From positions 124,001-188,000 of the forward strand of contig NZ_RCIZ01000008.1 of the NCBI RefSeq assembly GCF_003666685.1: a stretch of DNA of 64,000 nt, written 5' to 3'. Both the position numbers and the translations under genes were made by a program. The notes below the pieces were generated by a model. It was given only the letters and a program-made list of their open reading frames with translations. It was not told the DNA's origin and did no database searches. Of the stretch, positions 29,519 to 39,204 are shown one piece after another. Every line of letters starts with the position of its first letter. Position 1 is the first letter of the stretch. Origin of the DNA: Mesorhizobium sp. YM1C-6-2 (GTDB lineage Bacteria; Pseudomonadota; Alphaproteobacteria; Rhizobiales; Rhizobiaceae).

Positions 29519-32500
29519 TCGTCGCTCTCGCCCGGGCCGCCGGCCGACCATTCAAGCACGCGCGCGAGATGGTCGTATTCGCCGTCGACCTCGGCTTCAC
29601 GGAACGGCAGCGCCCGCGACAGGTAGCCCGTCTGCGGGTCGCGATAATGCAGCAACAGCTTTTCCAGCCGCGCCCAGGCCTCTTCTGAAAGATCCACGGC
29701 GCTTTTCGAGTTGCGATCGTGTTCGAGGATGGACTCGTGCAGCACCTCGCCGTTCGCCTTCAGCCGCACGAAGGCGAGATCGGCCGGATCGAGCGCTCCC
29801 GTTTCCTTGAAGGCGCCGCGTCTCAGCAGCGCTCCCTCCAATGCAAGCTGCGGCGCAAGCAGCGTATGGGCCTGTCCCTTGGACGGCGACGAACCGGTCT
29901 TGTAGTCGATGATGTCCGCCAACCCTTCGCGCAAGACGTCGACGCGGTCGGCATAGCCTGACAGCGTGACCTCCGAACTCCCGACCGTCGTCGAAGACGC
30001 TCGCGCCTCGGCCATGCGCTGCGTCACGTCCTCGGCGCGCGCGCTCTCCCAGGCGATGATCTCGTCCGCCAGCCGCTCGAAGCGCGGCCACCACACCGCC
30101 TCCACATCCGGCGGCAGCGCCGCCTCGGCGAAACATTCCTTGCCCTTCGCCAGAAGCACGTCCAGAGCGGACGCGTCCCTCGGATCGGTGCCCGATGCGG
30201 CAAAGCGATGGAGAATGGCGTGAAACAGCGTGCCCCGCTCCGCCGCGCCGGGATCGCGCAGCAGTGGGTCGAGTTCCCTAAGCTTCAGTATCTTCCTCGC
30301 ATAGATCGCGTAGGGATCTCGGCGCAATGTCTCGATCTCGGTTACCGAGAACTGCGCCGGGCGGACGGACAGCGGCGGTTTCGGCTGCGGCCGCGCCGCG
30401 AACTTCACCTGGGGACCCGCATCCAGCTCGCCCGCCCAGGCGAGCAATTGCCGCCCACGGCCGGCAATCGTCTCGGCCGCTTCTTTGCCGGCAAAAGTCG
30501 TCAGCCGCTGCAGCCAACGCGACGACACCGCCGGCGCCTCACCCGCACGGGCGGAGCGGGTAAGCATGACCCGCTTCGTGCCGAGTGCCATCGTGAAGTC
30601 ATGCGCGGCCTGGCCGATCCGTCGCTCCGGCGGTTCTAGGTCGAGGCCCGATTTCATCAGCCTGGACATGAAGCGATCGGCCTCCGCACGGCGCGGCCAG
30701 CTGCCCTCGTTCAGCCCGCCGATCACAAGCGTCTCGACGCTCATCAGCCGCGCCTCCAGCGCGCCCCAGATGGCGATGCGCCGCTCGGCGCCCTGCGAGG
30801 GCTTGACCGTCTCCGGTCCGATCAGCGCGGCTACCACTTCCGGCCATTCGCCTGGCTGGAATTCGAAACCGGCAGTGGCGCCGGCCAACCCGCGCAGGAA
30901 TTCGGCGAGCTTCTCCCCGGCGTCTCCTGCGTACAGCTCGGCAAGGCTGCCCTTCGCATCGCGGCCGAGCGCCTCGAAGGCGAGCACCGTCGCCTTCACC
31001 ATCTCGCCGAACGCCACTTCCGGTTCGTCGCGCAAACCTGCCAGCTGCTCCAGCGCCGTCGCCAGCCAGCGCAGCACGTCCCGCGCCGCCGAGATACGCC
31101 TTTCGGTGAGACGCTCGGCCCAGAACGGCTTGCGCCCGTCGGCGACGAGCCGCTCCTCGAACAGCTCGCCGAGTGTCGTGATGTCTGGCCTTCCGGTGCC
31201 GCCACGCAGCGCCACCAACTCGATCGTCTCGGCCGCATGGCGGACGCGCCGCCGCTCCAGTCCGAGTGCGAGCAGCGGATGCTTCAGCAGCGCGACAACC
31301 GCAACCGGATCGCCCGGCCTGAACACCGCTTCGAGCATCAGGCGCAGGAGCGCAGCCGGCGGGGTGTTCGCCAGCGGCGCGCCGCCGGAATCGTCGGCGC
31401 GCACGCCGAAGCGCAGCAGTTCGGCCGAGACGCGCCGCGCTAGCTCACGGTCGCCTGTGACCAGCGCCGCTTTGCCGCCGGTCTCCTCGACCGCCTGCCG
31501 GAGCGCGACGGCGATCGCGGCTGCCTCGTCACGCTCGCGCGGCGCTTCGACGAGCGTCACGCCGGCCAGCGCCGCGTCGATATCACCGGCACCGAAGCCG
31601 GTGCGGCTGCCGGCCCATTCGTCGGTCGTCTCCGCCGGCCGCAGCGCCTCCGACACCAGCCGGGCGCGCAGTCTCGCCTCTCCGTCCGGCGCACCGATCT
31701 CCTCGACGTCGGCCCGCGTGACGCCGATCTTGCCGAGCAGTTTCGCCAGGCCATATTGCGGATGGCCGAGCACGGCCGGCCTCGGGGCAGGCTCCGTCAG
31801 CACCGACCAGGACGTCTCATCCATCTCCCTGTCCAGCCCCGGCAGCACCACCGCGCCATCAGGCAGGCGCGCGATCGCGGAAAGCAACTCCGCCGTCGCC
31901 GGAATGGAGCCGGTCGAACCCGCCGCGATAACTGGACCCGGCGGAGGCTTCCTGAGCAGCCGCTCGGCCTCCAGCCGGATCAGCGCACTGCGATGCGCCG
32001 CAGGGTTCGACTGCCCGCGCGAGGCAAGAAAATCCGGCCAGTGCTCGGTCACGATCGACAGGAAGTCGAGCGTGACCTGCCACCAGCCCGACAGATTCTC
32101 TGGCGCCAGCGCCGCGAGCCGCGTCCAGTCAGAGCCCTCCGTCTCGATCTCGTCCATCAGCGCGGCGAGGTCGCGCGCCAGCCAGATGGCGTCGGCGGCC
32201 GACGCAGGCACCACCATCTCCTCGTCGAAGAGTGCCGCGACATGCGCCGGCAGCCGTTTCTTCCAGGCCCGCACGAGCGGCGCCAGATGGAGCAGCCGAT
32301 CGACGGCCGAAATCGGCGGGGCCAGATCGAGCGCCCCGGCGTCCCCCTCGCCGAAAGCTGCCTCATCCTCGTCGAACTCGCCGAGCGGCTTCACCGTCGG
32401 AAGGATCGCCGAGCCGCCCACCGATTTCTCCACGAAGGCCGCGCGCAGTTCGCGGGCCGCGCGTCTGGTCGGCACGTAGATCGTCGCGCTCGCAAGCTTC

Positions 32501-32625
32501 AGCGGATCGCCGTCGTGGCCGAAGCCCGGCACCAGCCGGCCGGACAGCAGCGCGTCGGCCAGGGTCGGCAGGAAAGCCGCTCCGGGCGGTATGGAGAAGA
32601 TGCGCGGAAGCGCCGTGCCCTTCAT
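29515..32625 (-). CDS. addB: AddAB complex subunit AddB
   Basis: Partner of AddA, with a degenerate helicase body and a C-terminal nuclease (IIDYKTGSSPSKGQAH near residue 905). The N-terminus ATIYVPTRRAARELR fits AddB. The whole 1036-residue chain contains only one cysteine (in GKECFAEA), so the Fe-S staple known from Bacillus AddB cannot form. The start overlaps the stop of the nucleotidyltransferase gene (ATGA), and its stop overlaps addA the same way. Confidence 0.93.
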   Translation of the reverse strand: MKGTALPRIFSIPPGAAFLPTLADALLSGRLVPGFGHDGDPLKLASATIYVPTRRAARELRAAFVEKSVGGSAILPTVKPLGEFDEDEAAFGEGDAGALDLAPPISAVDRLLHLAPLVRAWKKRLPAHVAALFDEEMVVPASAADAIWLARDLAALMDEIETEGSDWTRLAALAPENLSGWWQVTLDFLSIVTEHWPDFLASRGQSNPAAHRSALIRLEAERLLRKPPPGPVIAAGSTGSIPATAELLSAIARLPDGAVVLPGLDREMDETSWSVLTEPAPRPAVLGHPQYGLAKLLGKIGVTRADVEEIGAPDGEARLRARLVSEALRPAETTDEWAGSRTGFGAGDIDAALAGVTLVEAPRERDEAAAIAVALRQAVEETGGKAALVTGDRELARRVSAELLRFGVRADDSGGAPLANTPPAALLRLMLEAVFRPGDPVAVVALLKHPLLALGLERRRVRHAAETIELVALRGGTGRPDITTLGELFEERLVADGRKPFWAERLTERRISAARDVLRWLATALEQLAGLRDEPEVAFGEMVKATVLAFEALGRDAKGSLAELYAGDAGEKLAEFLRGLAGATAGFEFQPGEWPEVVAALIGPETVKPSQGAERRIAIWGALEARLMSVETLVIGGLNEGSWPRRAEADRFMSRLMKSGLDLEPPERRIGQAAHDFTMALGTKRVMLTRSARAGEAPAVSSRWLQRLTTFAGKEAAETIAGRGRQLLAWAGELDAGPQVKFAARPQPKPPLSVRPAQFSVTEIETLRRDPYAIYARKILKLRELDPLLRDPGAAERGTLFHAILHRFAASGTDPRDASALDVLLAKGKECFAEAALPPDVEAVWWPRFERLADEIIAWESARAEDVTQRMAEARASSTTVGSSEVTLSGYADRVDVLREGLADIIDYKTGSSPSKGQAHTLLAPQLALEGALLRRGAFKETGALDPADLAFVRLKANGEVLHESILEHDRNSKSAVDLSEEAWARLEKLLLHYRDPQTGYLSRALPFREAEVDGEYDHLARVLEWSAGGPGESDE

Positions 32626-33365
32626 GCCGCTCCGGCGAGCGCCCGCTCGACCGCCGCTTCGGCGAGCGGGATTGCCGCGGGCGTGCCCACCGTGATCCAG
32701 CTTCCGCGCATGGCGAGGCCGAACAGGCGGCCTTCCGCTATGGCCTCATCGAAATAGCGGTTGAGCGACAATGGGCCTTCCGGCGCGCCGGCGAGTATCG
32801 CCGGATTGATGATCGCCGCACCCGCATAGATCAGTCCCGCCGGGTCGTTGTGCGCGCGCCTCAGCGCGCCGTCGCCACCGACGAGGAAATCGGTGCCGCC
32901 GGTGTGCCCGGTCGCCGAATCGAGGTCTGCCAACATGAGCAGAATATCCATTTTCGCGGCGTCCCAGGCAAGGGCGAGACGGACGAGGTTCGGCTCGCCC
33001 CCAAGTGACCCCTCTCCTTCGATCCAGAACGTGTCGGCGTTGAGGACGTAGAACGGCTCGCGGCCGAGCAACGGCAGCGCCTTGACGATGCCACCGGCCG
33101 AATCGAGCAGGCCGGCGCTCTCGTCGGAGATCGCCACCTTGGGCCGCGTGCGCGACGCGACATGGGCGACGATCTGCTCGGGGAAATGGTGCACGTTGAC
33201 GACCGCCTTCTCGACGCCGGCGGCGGCCAGCGTGTCCAGGCCCCGGTCGAGCAGCGTGCGGCCAGCGATCTTCACCAGGGGCTTGGGGATGGTGTCGGTG
33301 ATCGGACGCATGCGCTTGCCAAGCCCGCCGGCCAGCACCATCGCGATCTTCGGCCTTGCACTCAT
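32622..33365 (-). CDS. murU: MurU-like MurNAc-1-phosphate uridylyltransferase
   Basis: Sugar-phosphate nucleotidyltransferase with the signature LAGGLGKRMRPITDTIPKPL (residues 11-30), catalytic-site NADTFW and the LDSAGGIVKALPLL loop. In Pseudomonas and Caulobacter MurU converts MurNAc-1-P to UDP-MurNAc after AmgK, bypassing de novo synthesis. The preceding gene here carries an AmgK-like kinase, which strongly supports the call over a generic NTP-transferase. Four-base overlaps on both sides indicate tight coupling. Confidence 0.88.
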   Translation of the reverse strand: MSARPKIAMVLAGGLGKRMRPITDTIPKPLVKIAGRTLLDRGLDTLAAAGVEKAVVNVHHFPEQIVAHVASRTRPKVAISDESAGLLDSAGGIVKALPLLGREPFYVLNADTFWIEGEGSLGGEPNLVRLALAWDAAKMDILLMLADLDSATGHTGGTDFLVGGDGALRRAHNDPAGLIYAGAAIINPAILAGAPEGPLSLNRYFDEAIAEGRLFGLAMRGSWITVGTPAAIPLAEAAVERALAGAA

Positions 33366-34885
33366 GCAGTCCCCCCGATCAGTCCGTTGCGCAGATAGAA
33401 GTCGCGCAGCCCGGCCAGCGCCGGATGCGCCAGCCCCCGCTCCAGATAGTTCCTGATGCGCGGCAGGTGCTTCAGATAGGCCGGCTTGCCGTCGCGCTCG
33501 TTGAGCCGCACGAATATTCCAAGGATCTTCGAGTTCCGCTGCGCCGCCATGATGGCATAGGCCTCCGCAAAGGCCTCCTCGTCAAATCCGCCCTGGCTTT
33601 TGCGCGCCGCCACGTAGGCGTCGACGGTGGTCTTCTGGACATCGGGCGGCACCGTGACCCGCGCATCCATGGCGAGCGAGGCGACGTCATAGGCCGCGGG
33701 CCCGACCAACGCATCCTGGAAATCGATGATGCCCAACCGGTCATGGCCCTTCCGCTCCGCTCGCCAGATGATGTTCGGCGAATGGAAGTCGCGCAGCACC
33801 AGGCTTTTTTCCGCGCGGTCGAGCCTGTCGAAAGCCGCATCCCAGGCCGCGCGGAAGCCGGTACGCAGCGCCTCGCCGGCCGGCCGGCCGGTGGCGTAGG
33901 GCACGTACCAGTCGACCAGCAACTCGACCTCGATCATCATCGCGTCGCGGTCGAAGGGCGGCACATCATGATCCAGGCCGGGTGCTGCCTCCAGCCGCGA
34001 CGGCCAGTCCTTCCCATGGATTTCCGCCAACAATTCCGCCGCCGCTGCGTAGCGCTCGGCAACCGGACGGCCTTCCCCATCGAGGAAATTCTCCGAACCG
34101 AGATGACCGATGAGCAAGAATCCTTTCTCGAGATCCTGGGCGAAGATTTCCGGGACCGAGATCCCGCCCTTCGCCAACGCGCGGTCGATCGCCATGAAGG
34201 CTGCGACCGACTGCGCGGTATGTGCGATCTCGGCATACGGTTTTCCATCGCGTACCGGCGGGCCGAGCACCAGGCGCGGCGAGTTCATCAGCACCCTGGC
34301 TTGCTCGCCCGGCAGCGTCACCGTTTCATAGGAGCGCGCCGAAGCGTCGCCGGTGAAATATCTTCGCCTCGCCTCGCCCCAGCCCGCCCGGGCCAAGAAG
34401 TCCCGCATCGCAATCGATCTCGCGATGCGCTCGAAGGCCGGCCCCGAGCCGGTAATCCGCGCCAGCCGTCCCTCGCCCTCATGCGCAAGTTCCACCGAGA
34501 GCGTGCCCTCCGGCAGGTGGCCCTCCGCACGTTCCGGCCATTCGATGAGCGCCGCGCCGGTCGCCAGCATCTCGTCCAGCCCCAGTTCGTCGAGTTCGTC
34601 GGGCGAGCCCAGCCGGTAGAGGTCGAAATGGTTGAGCGGCACCCGCGTGTCGTAGGACTGCACCAGCGTGAAGGTCGGGCTCGGAACGTCAAGCCCTTCG
34701 TTGCCGGCCATGGCGCGGATCAGCCCGCGGGCGAGCGTCGTCTTGCCGGCGCCGAGGTCGCCCGACAGCGCCAGCACGTCGCCGGCGCGTAGCGCCATGG
34801 CGAGGTCTTCGCCCAGCCGCGCCGTCGCTCCTTCGTCCGGCAGATGGCGTTCGAGCACTTGCGTCCGGGCCGTGGCAGCGTTCAT
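33362..34885 (-). CDS. TsaE-AmgK fusion: t6A ATPase plus MurNAc/GlcNAc anomeric kinase
   Basis: One 507-residue chain with two domains. The N-terminal ~155 residues are TsaE (Walker A GDLGAGKTTLARGL at 42-55; SPTFTLVQSY; HFDLYRL), the ATPase of t6A tRNA modification. The C-terminal part (about 170-500) is an aminoglycoside-phosphotransferase-fold kinase with the catalytic loop LRDFHSPNIIW near 362 and IIDFQDALVGP near 387, matching AmgK. The fusion is known in Rhizobiales. Together with adjacent MurU it gives two steps of MurNAc recycling. The ATG overlaps the divL stop. Confidence 0.92.
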   Translation of the reverse strand: MNAATARTQVLERHLPDEGATARLGEDLAMALRAGDVLALSGDLGAGKTTLARGLIRAMAGNEGLDVPSPTFTLVQSYDTRVPLNHFDLYRLGSPDELDELGLDEMLATGAALIEWPERAEGHLPEGTLSVELAHEGEGRLARITGSGPAFERIARSIAMRDFLARAGWGEARRRYFTGDASARSYETVTLPGEQARVLMNSPRLVLGPPVRDGKPYAEIAHTAQSVAAFMAIDRALAKGGISVPEIFAQDLEKGFLLIGHLGSENFLDGEGRPVAERYAAAAELLAEIHGKDWPSRLEAAPGLDHDVPPFDRDAMMIEVELLVDWYVPYATGRPAGEALRTGFRAAWDAAFDRLDRAEKSLVLRDFHSPNIIWRAERKGHDRLGIIDFQDALVGPAAYDVASLAMDARVTVPPDVQKTTVDAYVAARKSQGGFDEEAFAEAYAIMAAQRNSKILGIFVRLNERDGKPAYLKHLPRIRNYLERGLAHPALAGLRDFYLRNGLIGGTA

Positions 34886-37455
34886 TCAGCGGCGTCGCGC
34901 ATGCCGGCGGGATGGATCGGGAACATGCAGATCACCGTCGTGCCCTGGTCGGGCGCCGTCTCGATGCGCACGCTGCCGCCGTGCAGTTCGACGAAGCTCT
35001 TCACGATCGACAGCCCAAGCCCGGCGCCGCGGCGGCGGCCGCCATTGCTGCGCGGCTCGAAGCGGCGGAACACCGTGTCGAGGATTTCCGGCGGCATGCC
35101 CGGCCCGTCGTCGTGCACCGAGAATTCCGTGCCGATCTCCAGTCCCCGGCAGGCGAGCCTGATGGTGCTGCCATCGGGCGCATAGTTCACCGCGTTGCTG
35201 AGCAGGTTGTACAATATCTGCCGGATGCGGATGCCGTCGCCAAGCATGTATTCCGGCGCGAAGACCGTCTCCACCTTGAGCGCGATCGAATGTTCGGCGA
35301 GCCGGTCGGCGATCAGCTCGCCCGCGGCGGCAATCGTCTTCTTGACGTCCACCTCGGAGATGTCGAGTTCCATGATGCCGGCATCGACGGTGGCGAGATC
35401 GAGGATATCGTTGACGATGGTGAGCAGCACCGAGGACGACGAGCCGATATGCTCGACATATTCGCGCTGGCGCGGTCCGAGCGGCCCGGTCGCCGGCAAT
35501 GACAGCAGTTCGGTGAAGCCTATGATGTTGGTCAGCGGCGAGCGCAACTCGTAGGAGACGTGCTGAACGAAGTCGTTCTTCAGCTGATCGGCCTTCTCCA
35601 GCGCCTCGTTCTTTTCCTTCAGCGCCCGCTCGATGTTCACCCGGTCGGTGACGTCGACGAAAGTGATCATCACCTGGCCGTTGGGGAGATGGATGACGCC
35701 GTAGCGCAGCACCGTACCGTCTGCGAGCTCGGTCTGGCCGTGACGGTCGCGCCGTTCCTCGTCGAAGCCGGTGACGGATGCGACGAAACCCGCCCAGGGG
35801 CTGTCCTTCGCCAGCGGCTCGCAATGCGCCCTGATGTCGGAGATATGTGCCTTCCGGGCGACGATATCGTCGGGAAGCTGCCACAGCGTGTCGAAGGCCG
35901 GATTGGAGAGCCGGATGCGGCCGTCAGGCCCGAACACCGCCACCCCTTCAGCCAGATTGTCCAGCGTCTCGCCCTGCACGCGCACCGCGGTGGCGTAGCG
36001 GCTTTCGAGAGCCATCTTCTCGGTCAGGTTCTCGAACACCCAGGTGACGCCGCCCTTGGGCTGCGGATTGGCGACGACGCGGATGGTACGACCATCCGGC
36101 AGGTGCCACAGATGCTCCTGCGGATCGACCGAGCGATAGGCGGAAAGGAGGGTTTCCTTCCAGCGCCGCCACTCCGGCTGCTCGGCGATCTTGCCCTCGC
36201 TGCGCAGCCTGTCGATCAGCAGTGCATTGTCCGGTGCGCTGGCCAGGAAGCCGTGGTCGAGTTCCCAGAGTTTCTGGAAGGCCTGGTTGAAGAAACGCAG
36301 CTTCTCGTGCTCGTCGAAGATCGCAACCGCTGTGGTGAGCCGGTCGAGCGTGTCGGCGTGGCTCCTGACCGTTCGCTCGTATTCGGCGCGGATGGCGTCG
36401 ATCTCGCTCTTGTCCACGGCGATGCCGGCCGATCCCTCGGGGCCGGCGAAATCCGTGACAGCCAGGACGCTGCGGTCGCCGGCGATCACCGTCGACAGCG
36501 CCTGGTCGAAGACCGGCTGCGACCTGTGTTCCCTGTCGATCGCGTCACGCGCCTGGGTGCCCAGGAGTTCCTTGCCCTCGCGGACGGCGGCTTCCGCATC
36601 GACCGCCTCGACGGCCGTGGCGTAGGCGCGGTTCACCCATCTCAGCTGCCCGTCCTTGGCCCTGATCCAGAACGGCATGCTCAGCGCGTCCACCAGTCCG
36701 AGCATGGTCTCGTGGCTGGCCGAAAGCACCTGGTTGTCGAGCTTCAGCCGCGCCTGCGCGCGCTGGCTTTCGGAGAGCGACAGGAAGCGCACGATGACGT
36801 AGGAGGCACTCTTGCGCCCCTGCACCTCGAGCGGCGCGCCGTTCTGCGCCTCGATCACCAGGTCGAAGGCTATGCCCCTCTCGCGCAGCGCCGCAAGCGC
36901 GTTCTCGAGCGCCGCCGCCGAACGCGGCATCAGCCAGCGGCCGAAGGCGAGGAACGAGGCACGCTCGTCGGGGGCGCCGCTTTCGACCGGCAGCGAGCCG
37001 ATCAGCTCCGGCTTCCGCCTGTCGTCGTTCCAGACGATGATGCGCTGGTCGCGCAGGTTGAGCAGCGCCTCGGAGCGTTGGATCGCCGCATTGAGGTCGG
37101 CGACGCGGCCGCGCAGCTCGATGTTCTCGGCCGCGGTCCTGGCGCGCTCGCGGATGAGGAAGATCGCCGACAGGAGCGCGGCGCCCATGACGCCTGCGAA
37201 CATCGCAAGCTGTATCACCTCGAACGTGCCGAAGGATGCAGGCGGCCGTGCTGGTGTTTCCTGCGCGTGGGCGAGGCCTGCGGCCAGCATCGACGATGCG
37301 GCGCCGCCCCAGATCAGGGTCCGTCGCAGGGTTCTTGGAAGCTGCCGGGTGCCGCGGACACGGAACCCGTTGCCGTCTGCCCCGACGGCGTTTCCGGAAT
37401 CCCCGTTCCGGCCGGATTCGGCCTTTCCCGCTTGACGCGGGGCATCCCCCGGCAT
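34882..37455 (-). CDS. divL: DivL-type PAS sensor kinase with tyrosine at the phosphorylation site
   Basis: An 857-residue membrane protein: N-terminal hydrophobic stretch (near 50-65), a second membrane helix (near 80-102), coiled region, several PAS domains (about 115-610), then dimerisation and ATPase domains. The H-box reads HVSYELRSPL, with Tyr635 where kinases have His; N, G1 (DDGPGMPPE) and G2 (GAGLGLSIVKSF) boxes are intact. In Caulobacter and Brucella DivL this tyrosine form controls CckA-CtrA in response to DivK. ATG 37455 has AGAGGA seven bases upstream. It heads an overlapping operon ending in addA. Confidence 0.88.
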   Translation of the reverse strand: MPGDAPRQAGKAESGRNGDSGNAVGADGNGFRVRGTRQLPRTLRRTLIWGGAASSMLAAGLAHAQETPARPPASFGTFEVIQLAMFAGVMGAALLSAIFLIRERARTAAENIELRGRVADLNAAIQRSEALLNLRDQRIIVWNDDRRKPELIGSLPVESGAPDERASFLAFGRWLMPRSAAALENALAALRERGIAFDLVIEAQNGAPLEVQGRKSASYVIVRFLSLSESQRAQARLKLDNQVLSASHETMLGLVDALSMPFWIRAKDGQLRWVNRAYATAVEAVDAEAAVREGKELLGTQARDAIDREHRSQPVFDQALSTVIAGDRSVLAVTDFAGPEGSAGIAVDKSEIDAIRAEYERTVRSHADTLDRLTTAVAIFDEHEKLRFFNQAFQKLWELDHGFLASAPDNALLIDRLRSEGKIAEQPEWRRWKETLLSAYRSVDPQEHLWHLPDGRTIRVVANPQPKGGVTWVFENLTEKMALESRYATAVRVQGETLDNLAEGVAVFGPDGRIRLSNPAFDTLWQLPDDIVARKAHISDIRAHCEPLAKDSPWAGFVASVTGFDEERRDRHGQTELADGTVLRYGVIHLPNGQVMITFVDVTDRVNIERALKEKNEALEKADQLKNDFVQHVSYELRSPLTNIIGFTELLSLPATGPLGPRQREYVEHIGSSSSVLLTIVNDILDLATVDAGIMELDISEVDVKKTIAAAGELIADRLAEHSIALKVETVFAPEYMLGDGIRIRQILYNLLSNAVNYAPDGSTIRLACRGLEIGTEFSVHDDGPGMPPEILDTVFRRFEPRSNGGRRRGAGLGLSIVKSFVELHGGSVRIETAPDQGTTVICMFPIHPAGMRDAAE

Positions 37456-37548
37456 GTCTTGTTCCTCTCCGCCGCCTGACTGCAAGACCGCACAGGCAAG
37501 AGCGCTTCCACCGTTCCCCGTAACACGGTGGCGTCGCGAATCACCGAA

Positions 37549-37577
37549 CCATAGCCCTTGCGCGAATCGGCGTGAAG
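37549..37577 (-). promoter_or_regulatory. Putative divL operon promoter
   Basis: Minus strand: CTTCAC (37572-37577), 17 bases, CTATGG (37549-37554); nine of twelve consensus positions with ideal spacing. The leader to the divL ATG is about 85 nt and contains a CCACCG/CGGTGG stem-loop (37508-37531). Confidence 0.5.
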
Positions 37578-37590
37578 AAGGCCGCCGGCC

Positions 37591-37629
37591 AAAAATGAGG
37601 CCGGGCGAAATGTCAATCGCCCGGCCTCA
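37591..37629 (-). terminator. Intrinsic terminator of ahcY
   Basis: A perfect 13-bp stem (TGAGGCCGGGCGA / TCGCCCGGCCTCA, arms 37596-37608 and 37617-37629, 8-nt loop) lies 27 bp beyond the ahcY stop. On the minus strand it is followed by five T residues (37591-37595). Confidence 0.82.
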
Positions 37630-37655
37630 ATATGTTGTGTCTGAAGTCGCTATGG

Positions 37656-39050
37656 TTAATAGCGATAGTGTTCCGGCTTGAACGGTCCCTGCGGCGCCAC
37701 GCCGATATAGGCGGCCTGCTCGCCGGACAGTTCCGTCAGCTTGGCGCCGAGCTTGTCGAGATGCAGCTTGGCGACCTTCTCGTCGAGATGCTTCGGCAGC
37801 ACATAGACCTGGTTCTGGTACTGGCCGTGCTTTGTGAACAGCTCGATCTGGGCGAGCACCTGGTTGGTGAAGGAGGCGCTCATCACGAAGCTCGGATGGC
37901 CGGTCGCGTTGCCGAGGTTGAGCAGGCGGCCCTCCGACAGCAGGATCATGCGCTTGCCATCGGGGAAGGAGATCATGTCGACCTGCGGCTTCACATTGGT
38001 CCATTTCAGGTTGCGCAGCGACGCCACCTGGATCTCGTTGTCGAAGTGGCCGATGTTGCCGACGATCGCCATGTCCTTCAGCTTGCGCATGTGGTCGAGG
38101 GTCAGCACGTCCTTGTTGCCGGTCGCGGTGATCACGATGTCGGCGGTCGAGATCGCGTCGTCCATGGTGACGACCTCGTAGCCGTCCATCGCCGCCTGCA
38201 GCGCGCAGATCGGATCGGCCTCGGTGACCTTCACGCGGGCGCCGGCGCCCTGCAACGACGCGGCCGAGCCCTTGCCTACGTCGCCGTAGCCGGCGACGAT
38301 CGCCACCTTGCCGGCCATCATCACGTCGGTGCCGCGGCGGATGCCGTCGACCAGGCTCTCCTTGCAGCCGTACTTGTTGTCGAACTTGGACTTGGTGACA
38401 CTGTCATTGACGTTGATCGCGGGGAAGGGCAGCAGACCCTTCTTCTGCAACTGGTAGAGCCGGTTGACGCCGGTCGTCGTCTCCTCGGTGACGCCCTTGA
38501 TCGCGTCACGCTGCTTGGTGAAGAAGCCGGGCGTTGCCGCCAGCCGCTTCTTGATCTGCGCGAAGAGGATTTCCTCTTCCTCGCTGCCCGGCTTCGACAG
38601 CACATCCTCGCCCGCCTCAGCCCGCGCGCCGATCAGGATATACATGGTGGCGTCGCCGCCATCGTCGAGGATCATGTTCGACTGGCCGCCATCCGCCCAC
38701 TGGAAGATCTGGTCGGTGTATTCCCAGTACTCTTCCAGCGACTCGCCCTTGACCGCAAAGACCGGGATGCCGGAATCGGCGATCGCCGCCGCGGCATGGT
38801 CCTGCGTCGAAAAGATGTTGCAGGACGCCCAGCGTATGTCGGCGCCCAGCGCCTTCAGCGTCTCGATCAGCACCGCAGTCTGGATCGTCATGTGCAGCGA
38901 GCCGGAGATGCGCGCGCCCTTGAGCGGCTGCTTGTCGCCGAACTCGTCGCGGCAGGCCATCAGGCCCGGCATCTCGGTCTCGGCGATCTCGATCTCCTTG
39001 CGGCCCCAGCCTGCAAGCGACAGATCGGCAACTTTATAGTCCTTGGCCAT
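37656..39050 (-). CDS. ahcY: S-adenosylhomocysteine hydrolase
   Basis: Splits S-adenosylhomocysteine to adenosine and homocysteine, removing the product inhibitor of methyltransferases. The 464-residue chain has the NAD-binding [13 protein letters not shown] motif, the substrate-site region MACRDEFG, and the C-terminal KPEHYRY end found in all family members. GGAG lies nine bases before the ATG. It is monocistronic by its terminator and lies 221 bp downstream of the HPr gene, with a perfect palindrome in that gap that may be its operator. Confidence 0.98.
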   Translation of the reverse strand: MAKDYKVADLSLAGWGRKEIEIAETEMPGLMACRDEFGDKQPLKGARISGSLHMTIQTAVLIETLKALGADIRWASCNIFSTQDHAAAAIADSGIPVFAVKGESLEEYWEYTDQIFQWADGGQSNMILDDGGDATMYILIGARAEAGEDVLSKPGSEEEEILFAQIKKRLAATPGFFTKQRDAIKGVTEETTTGVNRLYQLQKKGLLPFPAINVNDSVTKSKFDNKYGCKESLVDGIRRGTDVMMAGKVAIVAGYGDVGKGSAASLQGAGARVKVTEADPICALQAAMDGYEVVTMDDAISTADIVITATGNKDVLTLDHMRKLKDMAIVGNIGHFDNEIQVASLRNLKWTNVKPQVDMISFPDGKRMILLSEGRLLNLGNATGHPSFVMSASFTNQVLAQIELFTKHGQYQNQVYVLPKHLDEKVAKLHLDKLGAKLTELSGEQAAYIGVAPQGPFKPEHYRY

Positions 39051-39204
39051 GCTTATGCTCCGGAATTTTCACTCGGTCTGGCGCGCGCTGCGGATCATGG
39101 AAATCCGCGGCCCAGCCTGTTGGGAAGCGCAGCAATCCAGCGACGGATGCATGCGCGAAAGGTGCGCTGTGACTAGCAGATCGCCCTGAAATCGACAATG
39201 GGAT

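Noticed and set aside
35560-37479. 639-codon plus-strand open frame antisense to divL, and similar long frames antisense to addA, addB and chvG
   Set aside because: All mirror strongly coding minus-strand genes with clear domains; their compositions are typical of complementary-strand shadows.
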